A program made the translations under genes and the position numbers. 64,000 bases of DNA from Geovibrio thiophilus (GTDB taxonomy: Bacteria > Chrysiogenota > Deferribacteres > Deferribacterales > Geovibrionaceae): the NCBI RefSeq assembly GCF_004087915.1, contig NZ_CP035108.1:2294001-2358000 (forward strand), read 5' to 3'. Position 1 is the first letter of the stretch, and the number at the start of each line of letters is the position of its first letter. The notes beneath the pieces were generated by a model that saw only the letters and a program-made list of their open reading frames with translations, ran no database searches and was not told where the DNA came from. Shown here in pieces: positions 17,200-25,517 of the stretch.

Positions 17200-18012
17200 T
17201 CAGCTTATCAGTTCCTTCCACTGGTCCTCCTCAAGGAAGCTCCCTTCGACATTCGCCTCCATCTCAAGAAACAGTGAATAAGGCATGCTGAATGTCAGCA
17301 CATCTTCACCGAGGCTCTTTTTTATTGTTTTGCGGGCAGTTATGTCAAACATACCGATTACCCCTTTTGGGTTTTCGCTTCCGGCTTCCTTGTAGGTGAG
17401 TATACCGACCGAGTGGCAGCCCGCTCCGAACGGCGCCTTGACATTCTCTATCCCTTTTCTGAAGTAATTGCACATTATAACCATCGCCGAGAGCTGGGCG
17501 GGTTTACAGACAAACGTCACGCTCACGGGAGTTTCCTTCTCGGGGTCAACCATGGAAAGCGGCTTGAAAACCGTCATTTTATCCAGATTAATGAATCCGA
17601 CCGTATCCACAAAATCTTCGGTCAGTTCAGGATTCTTGATATAGCGCTCCCCGTGTGAAAAGTGACGCAAAAAGTGCTCCGGCGCCCTGCCCTTCATGCC
17701 GCTGATGACCGCTTCACCTTTGGGAAAGCCTTCGTTGCCTGATGAGAGGAAATGACAGAAGCACTCCCGCCCGCCGGGAAAAACATTTGTGTAGCAGTCG
17801 CCGTAGCCCAAGCCCACACCTGCGCCCGGACAGCCGAACCGCTTAGAGTCCGTAACGCCTATTTTCCCCTTAGCCGCCGAAGCCATAAGGGAGATGACAC
17901 AGCCCGTTTTACCCTCACCGAAAGCTATTGCCCCTTCCGGCGCTTCGTCTGTCCAGAGTGTAGCCACAGGCTCAAAACCGAGCCTGACAGATTCCGCCAG
18001 TCTGCTCTTCAT
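17200..18012 (-). CDS. DUF169 domain-containing protein
   Basis: A 270-residue soluble protein of the DUF169 family, common in strict anaerobes. It has Cys-rich stretches (FGCPGAGVGLGYGDCYTN, GGRECFCHFLS and later FGAGCHSVGILTYKE) and the typical closing FSMPYSLFLEMEANVEGSFL. The family's biochemical role is not established; conserved Cys residues suggest metal or redox chemistry, which is inference. It is monocistronic with its own terminator; no neighbour helps define the function. Confidence 0.82.
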   Translation of the reverse strand: MKSRLAESVRLGFEPVATLWTDEAPEGAIAFGEGKTGCVISLMASAAKGKIGVTDSKRFGCPGAGVGLGYGDCYTNVFPGGRECFCHFLSSGNEGFPKGEAVISGMKGRAPEHFLRHFSHGERYIKNPELTEDFVDTVGFINLDKMTVFKPLSMVDPEKETPVSVTFVCKPAQLSAMVIMCNYFRKGIENVKAPFGAGCHSVGILTYKEAGSENPKGVIGMFDITARKTIKKSLGEDVLTFSMPYSLFLEMEANVEGSFLEEDQWKELIS

Positions 18013-18275
18013 ATCCGCCTCCTTAATTTCGTGTATTATAGATCAATGACAATTTCCGGTCATTAATATTTCATGCAAATATTCTTTGCCTGCAATCAAC
18101 ACTTTTTTTGTCTGCTCATAAAATATGCAGCGGCAGATTCATTTTTGACCACAAACAGTTACTTCCTTATGACGATTTCCGCAAAATTCTCACTTTTCGC
18201 CGTCCGCAGGGCTCTGCGTCATATTTTCCAAACTGGTACGCATCTTGCGTATATGTTTGAAAAGAGGTGATTATT

Positions 18276-19682
18276 ATGTTTAATTTTACGTCAGGGCTGC
18301 ATGATAGACTGCTGAAACCGCTTGAGAGAATGGCTTCAGGCAGATGGGACTTAAACGGCAGGTTCGAGTCACTCAGGGGAGGACTTGCCGAAAAAGCGGG
18401 CAACGTGCTGAACAAAGTCTTTGAATCACTGAGAAAAACAATCGAATCCATATCCAAGTCATCCGTAACCCTCTCCCAAATAGCACCGGAGCTTGATCAG
18501 GCTGCAAAATCCCTTGAGGAGCAGTCAAAAATTCAGGCGGAAAAGGTAGTGCAGATAGCCGCCGCAGGGAAGCAGATGGCTGTTTCCGTGGAGCATGTGA
18601 CAGACAGCACACTGGAAGCCACTCAGTTTTCATCGCAGATAACCAAATCTGCCGGAATAGCCATGGAAAAAAGCCGACTCTCCGAAAAATCCATGCTGGA
18701 GGTCAAGGAGATGGTGACAGGACTGAAAAACCAGATGGAAGCCCTATCCGAACAATCCGGCAAAATAGGTTCCATCATGGAGATGATAAAGAAAATCGCC
18801 GACCAGACAAACCTGCTGTCCCTCAACGCATCCATAGAAGCGGCAAGGGCAGGAGAAGCCGGACGCGGATTTGCCGTGGTCGCAACGGAGGTCCGCAAAC
18901 TGGCGGAGCAGTCCATGGAAGCGACAAACGGCGTCGAAGGGATACTCTACAGCATAAAAAGCAGCATAGAAACCTCAATGGGTTCAGTGGGAAAGGTGCT
19001 CTCATCCGTTGAGAAGTCAGCGGGAATAAGCGAGGAAGCGGTGGAGCTTCTGTCTGACGTTGCCGCCCACATGGATGAGCTGGACAGACACCTCAACACC
19101 ATAGCCGCAGCAGGACAGGAGCAGGATGTAACCGTGAAATCCGTAGTAAGCGAGATAGACGGCATAGCCGCCGCTGCCGAGGAGCAGTCAGCCCTTGCGA
19201 CACAGTTAGGCGGCATAGTGGACAAAATAAACGGCGGATGTGACGATCTCCTTGTATCCGTGGGAGTTTTCCGCACAGGCTCACACGAACGGGCGGAGAA
19301 GGCGACTCTGGAAGCGGCGAAAAGCAGAGAGATCACATCCATGAACGCCTCCTCCATCGAAAGCTACATGAATCAGTTCATCAAACACCACAGTTACATA
19401 GAGCTTGCCTACATAACGGACGCGAGAGGGAGGCAAATCTCGCCGAATATATGGAACAAAAAGGTCAGGGAATCAAACGACAGCCGCTCCGTCGGCTCCG
19501 ACTGGGCAACCAGAGACTGGTTCAGGAAACCGAAAGAGACAGGAGATGTTTATGTCACAGACATTTACAGGTCAGTAGCCACTGACAACTTCTGCTTCAC
19601 CGTTGCCGTACCTGTGAAAGACTCCAAAGAGAGCTTCGCCGGAGTTCTGGCGGTGGATATAAGCTTTGCGGATATGATGTAG
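18276..19682 (+). CDS. Soluble methyl-accepting chemotaxis protein with C-terminal Cache-like domain
   Basis: Predicted cytoplasmic chemoreceptor of 468 residues; no membrane segment is visible. Residues ~30-340 form the long coiled-coil signalling hairpin with the conserved tip [20 protein letters not shown] and [18 protein letters not shown] around 173-215, which docks CheA/CheW. After that, residues ~355-468 form a compact PDC/Cache-like region ([49 protein letters not shown]). The sensor is therefore C-terminal and apparently cytosolic, the reverse of the classical receptor order. The start is supported by AGAGGTGA upstream of the ATG. It is monocistronic and followed by a long hairpin terminator. 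Confidence 0.88.
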   Translation: MFNFTSGLHDRLLKPLERMASGRWDLNGRFESLRGGLAEKAGNVLNKVFESLRKTIESISKSSVTLSQIAPELDQAAKSLEEQSKIQAEKVVQIAAAGKQMAVSVEHVTDSTLEATQFSSQITKSAGIAMEKSRLSEKSMLEVKEMVTGLKNQMEALSEQSGKIGSIMEMIKKIADQTNLLSLNASIEAARAGEAGRGFAVVATEVRKLAEQSMEATNGVEGILYSIKSSIETSMGSVGKVLSSVEKSAGISEEAVELLSDVAAHMDELDRHLNTIAAAGQEQDVTVKSVVSEIDGIAAAAEEQSALATQLGGIVDKINGGCDDLLVSVGVFRTGSHERAEKATLEAAKSREITSMNASSIESYMNQFIKHHSYIELAYITDARGRQISPNIWNKKVRESNDSRSVGSDWATRDWFRKPKETGDVYVTDIYRSVATDNFCFTVAVPVKDSKESFAGVLAVDISFADMM

Positions 19683-19732
19683 AAGACTGTCATCTGAAAA
19701 AGAGGAAAGCAGAATTTGGTTTCTTTGGAAAG

Positions 19733-19780
19733 AAACTGAGAAAACCTTTCTTTGCCATTAAAGAAAGGTTTTCTCAGTTT
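19733..19780. terminator. Perfect 21-bp stem hairpin after the chemoreceptor gene
   Basis: Arms at 19733-19753 and 19760-19780 are perfectly complementary (core GAGAAAACCTTTCTTT) around GCCATT, and an outer TTTGGTTT/AAACCAAA pair extends the symmetry. T-runs follow, so it can end the chemoreceptor transcript; it also faces the convergent EamA gene. The arm is nearly that of the hairpin at 9-52. Confidence 0.75.
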
Positions 19781-19804
19781 TAAGTTTTTATAAACCAAAC
19801 TCAT

Positions 19805-20677
19805 TCAATTTTTCTTCTGCGCCAGCAGCACTCCGGCGGCTATGACGGCAGAACCTGCAAGCTGCGAGGCTCCCAAGGATTCGCCAAGCATGCCCCACCC
19901 CATAAACACGGCAAACACCGGAATTAGGTTTATGAAAACCGCCGCCCTTGTGGCGGGTATCTTGCTGATTCCCCAGTTATACATTCCGAAGGCGCCTATC
20001 GTTACGAATACTCCCAGATAAATAACTGCGGCTGTAACCCTTCCGCTCCACTCGGCATCAAACACGCCGGACGCTCCGCCGGAGAAGAACAGCACGCCCG
20101 AGCCAGCCTGAATGAGCGTGAGCACCCACGGATTAAACCTTGCGGAAAGCCTCCGTGTGAGCACCATATACCCCGCGGCGCAGACCATGGCGCCCAGTTC
20201 CATCATGTTGCCGAGAGCCGGATTCGCCGCTTTGTCATCGCCGCCGCTGCCGAATGTGAGCCACGCCACACCGAGGACGGACACGGCAAGCCCCGCCATA
20301 GCTGTTCTGCCCGTCTTTTCGCTTAAGAAAACCGCGGAAAGCACAGCGACAAACATAGGCACAGTGGATGAGATCACTCCTGCCTGAGAAGCGGTAGTGA
20401 ATCTGAGAGCGTTAGCCTCAAGCAGAAAATACAGACACGGCTGCAAAAGCGCCATCACAGCGAGAAGCTTTATCTCCCCCATGGTTATATTTTTCGGAAA
20501 CAGCCTGAAGCAGAAGGGAAAAAGCAGTGTAAAGCCTGCCGTCATCCTTATCCAGACTATTGTCGAAGGCGGAAGCTCGCTAAGTGCTATACGTGTGGCG
20601 GTGAATGAGCCCGCCCAGAAAATAACCGCGCACAGAACCGCCGCAAAGGGCAGAAGCGCGGAATGTTTTTCAGTCAT
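19805..20677 (-). CDS. EamA/DMT-family transporter
   Basis: Inner-membrane transporter of 290 residues with the ten-helix, two-repeat EamA layout (RhaT/YdcZ-like drug/metabolite superfamily). Each half shows the typical motifs: FWAGSFTATRIALSELPPS in the first repeat and GAFGMYNWGISKIPATRAA then FINLIPVFAVFMGW in the second. The substrate is not predictable. AGGAGG precedes the ATG. It is the last gene of a minus-strand run rsmE-WYL regulator-NTF2 protein-transporter, separated from the preceding gene by 93 bp. Confidence 0.9.
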   Translation of the reverse strand: MTEKHSALLPFAAVLCAVIFWAGSFTATRIALSELPPSTIVWIRMTAGFTLLFPFCFRLFPKNITMGEIKLLAVMALLQPCLYFLLEANALRFTTASQAGVISSTVPMFVAVLSAVFLSEKTGRTAMAGLAVSVLGVAWLTFGSGGDDKAANPALGNMMELGAMVCAAGYMVLTRRLSARFNPWVLTLIQAGSGVLFFSGGASGVFDAEWSGRVTAAVIYLGVFVTIGAFGMYNWGISKIPATRAAVFINLIPVFAVFMGWGMLGESLGASQLAGSAVIAAGVLLAQKKN

Positions 20678-20770
20678 GACTGTTCCTCCTCATATCGAGG
20701 ATGCGAGGATAGACTGTTTTTATCAAAGAGTATTGCAGAAAATTGCTCCCGAACCGCTTCCGCCCCTCTG

Positions 20771-21109
20771 TTATTTTTCGGAGAGAACTATTCGCAACTC
20801 GGTGATTTTTCCGCTGTTCACCTTAAGCTGATAATCCAGAGGGAGGGGGCTGCCCTCAAATTCCCCCGAAACCATCAGAGTGAGCAGAGCATTCTCACCG
20901 TCTTCGGAGTAGTCCAGAAAATCGTATGACACTTTGTACTTCACATTTGCTGCATCTATCCATTTTCTGATCTCAGTGTGCCCCTGAATGCGTTCGCCTT
21001 CGTCATAAACCGTTGCGTCTTCGGCGAAGCATGCTGTTATCGCCGCTCCGTCATGCCTGTTTTTTGCTGTTACAAATTCCGCCATAAGCACCGGAAGATT
21101 ACCGCTCAT
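20771..21109 (-). CDS. NTF2/SnoaL-like fold protein
   Basis: A 112-residue single-domain protein of the NTF2/SnoaL-like superfamily, with FVTAKNRHDGAAITACFAED and ATVYDEGERIQGHTEIRKWI as the family pattern. Such proteins may be small enzymes or binding proteins; no specific activity can be assigned. GGAGG lies upstream of the ATG. It follows the WYL regulator gene by 70 bp, and that gap holds a clear inverted repeat, so it may be a target of the regulator. Confidence 0.78.
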   Translation of the reverse strand: MSGNLPVLMAEFVTAKNRHDGAAITACFAEDATVYDEGERIQGHTEIRKWIDAANVKYKVSYDFLDYSEDGENALLTLMVSGEFEGSPLPLDYQLKVNSGKITELRIVLSEK

Positions 21110-21153
21110 ATGAGAGCCTCCTTAAGGTTTTTCAGGAGTATAAAGGCATGAAT

Positions 21154-21171
21154 ATGACACCAGTCTGTCAT
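21154..21171. promoter_or_regulatory. Inverted repeat ATGACA-N6-TGTCAT upstream of the NTF2 gene
   Basis: A 6-bp inverted repeat with AT-rich flanks that extend the symmetry lies between the WYL regulator gene and the NTF2-like gene. It is a candidate operator for the WYL regulator; binding is inferred from position and symmetry only. Confidence 0.5.
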
Positions 21172-21179
21172 AATTGAAA

Positions 21180-22085
21180 TTAATCCGTATAATAAATCAG
21201 AGCTCCCCTGAGCCTCAGCGCCACCTCTTTTCTTATGTGAGGCGGTTCGATAACCTCTGCATTGCTTCCCAGAGAGAGGAGAAAGGAATAAAGCCATTCA
21301 CTGTCAGGAAGCTCAGCTTCCAAACGACAGTCCCCTTCCGGCATGCGGCTTATCAGTGAATCATCAAAAAGATCCCATATCCGGCTGAGTATCTTTTCGT
21401 TAAATCTCAGCACGATTTTAACCGCCGGCTCCTCCGCATTATTCTTAACGGCGGAAATTGCCGGTCTCTCCGGACATGTCTCATCGCTCACAGTGACATT
21501 CTTCATTCTGGATGTGCGAAATGTCCTGTATTCATTCCTCTTTCTGCAAAAAGCGGAAAGATACCAAGTGTAGTCTCTGAAAATCAGCCTGTCCGGTTCC
21601 GCCTCACGCACAGACCGCCCGCCTTCGGCATTAACATATTCAAAGCTTATTAATTTTCTGAGCCTGAGTGCGTTTCTGATCAGATCCAGACGCTGCTTCC
21701 CCTTGTTTTCCGGACTGCCCCAAGGGGAAAAGTCAATCTCTATCCGATCGCTTGTGCCTGTCTGCCGGAAAACCGCGCCGAGTTTTTCAATGAGTCTTTC
21801 TGTCTCCGGATACTGCGCAGCCTTGAGAGCGCCGAGAGCGTTAAGAAGCCCGTTCCTTTCCGCCTGTGAGAACACCGCCCGGCTGAGGGTGTATTCCTCC
21901 ATTATAGAGAATCCGCCTCCGCTCCCCTTCTCGGCGAATACAGGAACACCGACGGAGGAAAGTATGTCCATATCCCTATGGATTGTACGTCTGGAAACAC
22001 CGAACCTCTCCGCCAGTTCTCCTGCGGTTATCGTCTTCTTATTCAGCAGGATTATGATTATCTCAAGCAGGCGGTAAATTTTCAG
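21180..22085 (-). CDS. YafY/WYL-domain transcriptional regulator, probable CUG start
   Basis: A 301-residue regulator with an N-terminal HTH (ITAGELAERFGVSRRTIHRD) and a WYL domain whose core here reads RDYTWYLSAFCRKRNEYRTF. A WCX-like C-terminal part (AEVIEPPHIRKEVALRLR) follows. The first in-frame ATG (21971) would cut off the whole HTH. The frame reaches back to CTG AAA ATT TAC at 22085, five bases after GGGGAGG, overlapping the rsmE stop by four bases. A CUG start coupled to rsmE is therefore the likely initiation site (MKIYRLLE...). WYL proteins often sense small ligands or nucleic acid; the targets are probably the NTF2 and EamA genes downstream. Confidence 0.85.
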   Translation of the reverse strand: MKIYRLLEIIIILLNKKTITAGELAERFGVSRRTIHRDMDILSSVGVPVFAEKGSGGGFSIMEEYTLSRAVFSQAERNGLLNALGALKAAQYPETERLIEKLGAVFRQTGTSDRIEIDFSPWGSPENKGKQRLDLIRNALRLRKLISFEYVNAEGGRSVREAEPDRLIFRDYTWYLSAFCRKRNEYRTFRTSRMKNVTVSDETCPERPAISAVKNNAEEPAVKIVLRFNEKILSRIWDLFDDSLISRMPEGDCRLEAELPDSEWLYSFLLSLGSNAEVIEPPHIRKEVALRLRGALIYYTD

Positions 22086-22777
22086 AACAGCCTCCCCAGA
22101 ATATACGGTACGGCGCTTTCCACGTTCAAAATCCTTTCACCCACAGAGAAGAAGCTGAATCTGACCTCTTCCAGCGTGTCCAACTCCTTCTGTATGAAGC
22201 CGCCTTCAGCGCCTATCACAAGAGTTGCCGCCTCCTTTATTTCAGACCGCAGCGGAGCACCGGCGGGATGAGCGGCAAGACGCAGAGTATTTTTGCTGAT
22301 TTCAGGGAGAATCTCACGTACAAAGGGAGTGAAGAAACGGTGGAAGGTGATATGGGGAAGAACGGTGTCCTTAGCCTGTTCGAGAGCGGGTATGAGAAAG
22401 TCTTCCAAGCCTTCAAGAAGCGGACTTGACCAGTAGCTTTTCTCAACCCGCCATGAGTTGAATATATGAATATCCTTCACACCGAGACAGGTCAAGGTGT
22501 AAAGAACTCTTCTTAAAACCTTCGGGCGGGGCAGAGCGATGGTGAGGCGTACATTCAGGGGAGCGGGCGGGTCATTATCCGGTGTGAACATCAGAACGGC
22601 TTTTTCTTCGCCGACTTGTTCCACCTGTGCCGTTCCGAGTTTTCCGCCCAGAACCCCTGCTTTAAGTTCATCTCCATCGTTTTTTTTGAGCGTTTCTTTC
22701 AGGTGCTTAAGCCGCCTTCCCGAAACTTCCGCTCTGCCTTCTTTCAGCTCACTTTCTTTGAGAATGATAATGTTCAT
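22082..22777 (-). CDS. rsmE: 16S rRNA (uracil1498-N3)-methyltransferase
   Basis: SPOUT-family methyltransferase that modifies U1498 of 16S rRNA in the 30S subunit. It is 231 residues, the family length. The N-terminal PUA-like domain includes GRRLKHLKETLKKNDGDEL. The knotted SAM site is seen in VIGAEGGFIQKELDTLEE and in VGERILNVESAVPYIL. Its last codons carry the Shine-Dalgarno of the WYL regulator gene, so the two are translationally coupled. Confidence 0.95.
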   Translation of the reverse strand: MNIIILKESELKEGRAEVSGRRLKHLKETLKKNDGDELKAGVLGGKLGTAQVEQVGEEKAVLMFTPDNDPPAPLNVRLTIALPRPKVLRRVLYTLTCLGVKDIHIFNSWRVEKSYWSSPLLEGLEDFLIPALEQAKDTVLPHITFHRFFTPFVREILPEISKNTLRLAAHPAGAPLRSEIKEAATLVIGAEGGFIQKELDTLEEVRFSFFSVGERILNVESAVPYILGRLF

Positions 22778-22846
22778 GCTAGGAATGATACTGCCTTAAA
22801 CATCGGCTGTCAAAGAGTTAAGCTGAAAACCGCCCGAAGGGTAAAA

Positions 22847-23098
22847 CTATCTCAGTTCGGTTTCGTAAACACTTTTCCAGTATCTGGAATTTTCCGTTTC
22901 GTGCCCCTGAAGCCCGTAAGCTATAGCCCTGTACAGGTTGTTGTAGTAAAGCCCGCTTTCAAAACCTTTTTCCATGAGCATTTCAGCCATTTCCATGCCG
23001 ACAGAGGGGTCTCCCTCCTGAGCTACGGCATAAAGGCTCACGGTATCGCACATATTTTTGAGGTATTCGGGGCTGGTGTAAGGATGTCTGCTTCCCAT
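22847..23098 (-). CDS. Conserved small protein of unknown function
   Basis: An 83-residue, mostly helical, acidic protein without signal peptide or membrane segment. The pattern YAVAQEGDPSVGMEMAEMLM and YYNNLYRAIAYGLQG resembles a single short helical repeat unit, perhaps TPR/Sel1-like, but I cannot place it in a family. GGAGGTG lies four bases ahead of the ATG, so the start is good. It sits 69 bp upstream of rsmE on the same strand and may be co-transcribed. Confidence 0.65.
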   Translation of the reverse strand: MGSRHPYTSPEYLKNMCDTVSLYAVAQEGDPSVGMEMAEMLMEKGFESGLYYNNLYRAIAYGLQGHETENSRYWKSVYETELR

Positions 23099-23212
23099 TG
23101 TGCACCTCCGCGCGAAAAATAAAGCGGGATACAGGGTTACGTTAAACAGGACTGGTCTCCATAGGCTGATATTTATATTATAAGCAGAGTAATTAGCATC
23201 CGCAAGGGAAAT

Positions 23213-23252
23213 TGAAGAAAAAAGGACGGAGCCGCCTGTACCGGCTCCATCC
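23213..23252 (-). terminator. Terminator of the molybdoenzyme operon
   Basis: On the minus strand GGATGGAGCCG and CGGCTCCGTCC pair around a 7-base loop and are followed by a T-run. It lies just past the outer-membrane protein gene that ends the operon. Confidence 0.8.
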
Positions 23253-23269
23253 CCTTAGAGGAGGAAAGA

Positions 23270-24187
23270 TTAAAATGCCTTAACCAGAGTCAGCCAGAAT
23301 GCGTCGCCTTCCTTGGTATCCTTACCGCCGAATTCTTTATAATATTTCAGCCTGAGCTGCCCCTTGATCTGCGGTATCGCCATATCTATTTCGGGACCTG
23401 CCGCATAAATGCGGTCGAGATCATCCGATGTTCTGTCACTGCCCTTATCGTCAGTGATCTGCCAGTGAGCATACCCTGATATACCTACATCAAAGAGTCC
23501 GACTGATCTGCCGAAGCCCCATTCTACCAGCACATCATCACCGTATGTCAGATCAAGAACCCTGTTTTCAAAATGCTTTTCATATCTGGCAAGCACTGAC
23601 AGGCTCCAAAGCCTTTCAGAGTCAAAGAACAGTGTTGTTCCGGCTGTGGCGGTTATGTTGTAGTGGTCGCCGCCTATGGACGCCGCGTCGCTCTCATCAT
23701 ATTCACCTGTGGGAACAAGCATGGACAGGCTTATTGTCACATCCTGCCGAGGTCTGTGCCACGCCAGCACCAAAGGCTCCACAGTTATATCACCCACGCC
23801 GGTGCTTTCCGCATCCACACCTGCGGCATCGATTTTCAGATCAACATTCACTACGGGAATAATGATGTTCATACCGTAGTCTGCACCGAAAAACTTTTTG
23901 TTTGTCACATAGACAAAACGGTGCGCCATGGCGTAGGAGTTTACATCGAAGCCTATTTTTTGTTCATCACCGTTTTTGTCCCTCATAGTGTCGGATGAGT
24001 AGAGCTGATTATAAAGCACATAGTAAAAACCCGGTCCCGGAAACGATGCAGCCTTTATCCCCTCGGAACCCAGAGGGTAATCCACCGCCTGCGCGTCGGG
24101 AATGCCGATGGCGATAAGAAAAGTTAAAATGCAGAGAGCAGTTCTAATATTATTAAATGTTTTCTGAAAACTAAAATAAAAATTCAT
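23270..24187 (-). CDS. Phenol_MetA_deg-like outer-membrane beta-barrel protein
   Basis: A 305-residue protein with a long signal peptide ending near DAQA-VDY, then alternating aromatic/polar strands typical of an outer-membrane barrel, closing in ...TLVKAF with C-terminal Phe. It belongs by appearance to the 'MetA-pathway of phenol degradation' barrel family, whose function is undefined but probably transport. It shares YPLGSEGIKA, GMNIIIP, RYEKHFEN and GYAHWQITDDKGSD with the protein at 57676-58560. GGAGG precedes the ATG, which overlaps the chaperone gene by 17 bp. As last gene of the reductase operon it could let substrate into the periplasm; that is inference. Confidence 0.8.
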   Translation of the reverse strand: MNFYFSFQKTFNNIRTALCILTFLIAIGIPDAQAVDYPLGSEGIKAASFPGPGFYYVLYNQLYSSDTMRDKNGDEQKIGFDVNSYAMAHRFVYVTNKKFFGADYGMNIIIPVVNVDLKIDAAGVDAESTGVGDITVEPLVLAWHRPRQDVTISLSMLVPTGEYDESDAASIGGDHYNITATAGTTLFFDSERLWSLSVLARYEKHFENRVLDLTYGDDVLVEWGFGRSVGLFDVGISGYAHWQITDDKGSDRTSDDLDRIYAAGPEIDMAIPQIKGQLRLKYYKEFGGKDTKEGDAFWLTLVKAF

Positions 24188-24842
24188 CAGAGCCTCCTTT
24201 GGCAGTCACTGTGAGGGATGTCAGTTTCAGCACCCCTCTGTAAAAATCTGTTGCCGCATGTTTTTCAGCCTCTTCACAAAACATTCCCACCCAGTTTGCC
24301 GGATGGTTTTCAATAAAGCTGTCGGACATATCCTGATATTTGGAATATTCCTCAAAATTTTCCGTTTCAAGAGCTGTAAGACGGAGTGAAGCAAGATGTG
24401 CAGCATAGGCAAGTTCGGTGCCTATATAATCGTGCCTGTTATTGATCTCCATATACTCCGCGAAGCCGTTACACTGGTACTCCTGAGCCAGTACGCTGAT
24501 CAGTTTCAGGCTGCCTGAGTTCACATAAAGCTGCTCATATGGAGCTTTAGGACCGTAATCAGGCGCTACACCACGGAAAAGCTTTGTCCAGTCACGCTTA
24601 AGTTCGATTACCAGCTCATCACTACGGACAGCCTCACACGCATACTTGGTAATCATTGAAACCGCTGAGCTTATTCCGTTCATCGGAACAGAGCCGGAAG
24701 TAAGGTTCATCAGTGCTTCAATAAAATTTCTGTCAGGGTTGTAATTATAAAAAGCAGCCAGCAGTCTGAATGTCGCACGATCTATCTCTGCGTTGGATAA
24801 AGCTTCTTCTTTGCAGAATATCATATCGTTGTTTCCAGTCAT
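24171..24842 (-). CDS. TorD/DmsD-type chaperone for the molybdoenzyme
   Basis: A 223-residue cytoplasmic helical protein of the TorD/NarJ-like family, which bind the Tat signal peptide of a molybdoenzyme and keep it export-competent until cofactor insertion. The family pattern is visible as DWTKLFRGV-PDYGPKAPYEQLYV and AEYMEINNRHDYIGTELAYAAHL. The start at 24842 (MTGNND) is chosen for the upstream GGGGTG; the longer open frame would begin inside the intercistronic hairpin. It follows the Fe-S subunit gene in the operon. Confidence 0.87.
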   Translation of the reverse strand: MTGNNDMIFCKEEALSNAEIDRATFRLLAAFYNYNPDRNFIEALMNLTSGSVPMNGISSAVSMITKYACEAVRSDELVIELKRDWTKLFRGVAPDYGPKAPYEQLYVNSGSLKLISVLAQEYQCNGFAEYMEINNRHDYIGTELAYAAHLASLRLTALETENFEEYSKYQDMSDSFIENHPANWVGMFCEEAEKHAATDFYRGVLKLTSLTVTAKGGSDEFLF

Positions 24843-24863
24843 TATTGCACCCCGGTATAGGCT

Positions 24864-24889
24864 CCGCTCCGCATGCTTCTGCGGAGCGG
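24864..24889 (-). promoter_or_regulatory. Intercistronic 10-bp stem hairpin without T-tail
   Basis: CCGCTCCGCA and TGCGGAGCGG form a perfect stem with a 6-base loop in the 60-bp gap between the Fe-S subunit and chaperone genes. With no T-run in the direction of transcription it is unlikely to be a terminator; it may stabilise the upstream mRNA and set the lower dose of chaperone. Confidence 0.55.
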
Positions 24890-24902
24890 GCATCAGATTA
24901 GT

Positions 24903-25508
24903 TTATTCGATGTAGAATACACTGGGCTTAGTGCCCTCTTCCGGTCGGTATGGTTTCGGCTTGTACTGCCTGAATATTTTTGAAACCTCACTTTTAGGGT
25001 CATCGAGATCGCCGAAAATTCTGGCAATAGCGGGGCAGGTCTCCACACACGCCGGCGGCAGACCTTTTTCTCTTCTCGGTGCGCAGAAAGTACACTTATC
25101 CACAGTTCCGCTCACATGCTCACCGCTTCTGAGCTTTTCATAGGCATCCTGCCCCTTCATGCCCCAGTAGGTGGGAGCATCTTCGGAGTTGAAAAACCTT
25201 GCATCGTAAGGACAAGCCTCCATGCACTGCTTGCACCCGATGCACTCTGAAGCGGTAACCTGCACAGTGCCGTCAGCAAGTTTTTTGGATGCCTTTGTTG
25301 GGCACACCTCAACACACGGCGCATCATCACAGTGGTTGCAGATCAGGGGCATGTACCCTATTTTGCTGTTGGGGAATTTGCCGTGCTCCTCCGTGAGCGT
25401 TTTTGTATAAAATGTCCCGGGAGGCGTGGCGTTTGCCTGTTTGCAGGCAACTGTGCACCCGTTGCATCCGTAGCATCTTCTTTTATCCATTATCATTACG
25501 AGTTTCAT
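24903..25508 (-). CDS. Four-cluster ferredoxin-like electron-transfer subunit of the molybdoenzyme
   Basis: A 201-residue Fe-S protein of the DmsB/PsrB/ArrB type. Four Cys clusters are visible: CYGCNGCTVACKQ, CNHCDDAPCVEVCP, CIGCKQCMEACPYDA and CTFCAPRREKGLPPACVETCP, enough for four [4Fe-4S] centres. It has no signal peptide, so it should ride with the Tat-exported catalytic subunit into the periplasm. The gene lies 9 bp after the catalytic gene. No membrane anchor (NrfD/DmsC) follows, so electrons probably arrive from a separate quinol dehydrogenase or cytochrome. Confidence 0.92.
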   Translation of the reverse strand: MKLVMIMDKRRCYGCNGCTVACKQANATPPGTFYTKTLTEEHGKFPNSKIGYMPLICNHCDDAPCVEVCPTKASKKLADGTVQVTASECIGCKQCMEACPYDARFFNSEDAPTYWGMKGQDAYEKLRSGEHVSGTVDKCTFCAPRREKGLPPACVETCPAIARIFGDLDDPKSEVSKIFRQYKPKPYRPEEGTKPSVFYIE

Positions 25509-25517
25509 ACCTGACTC

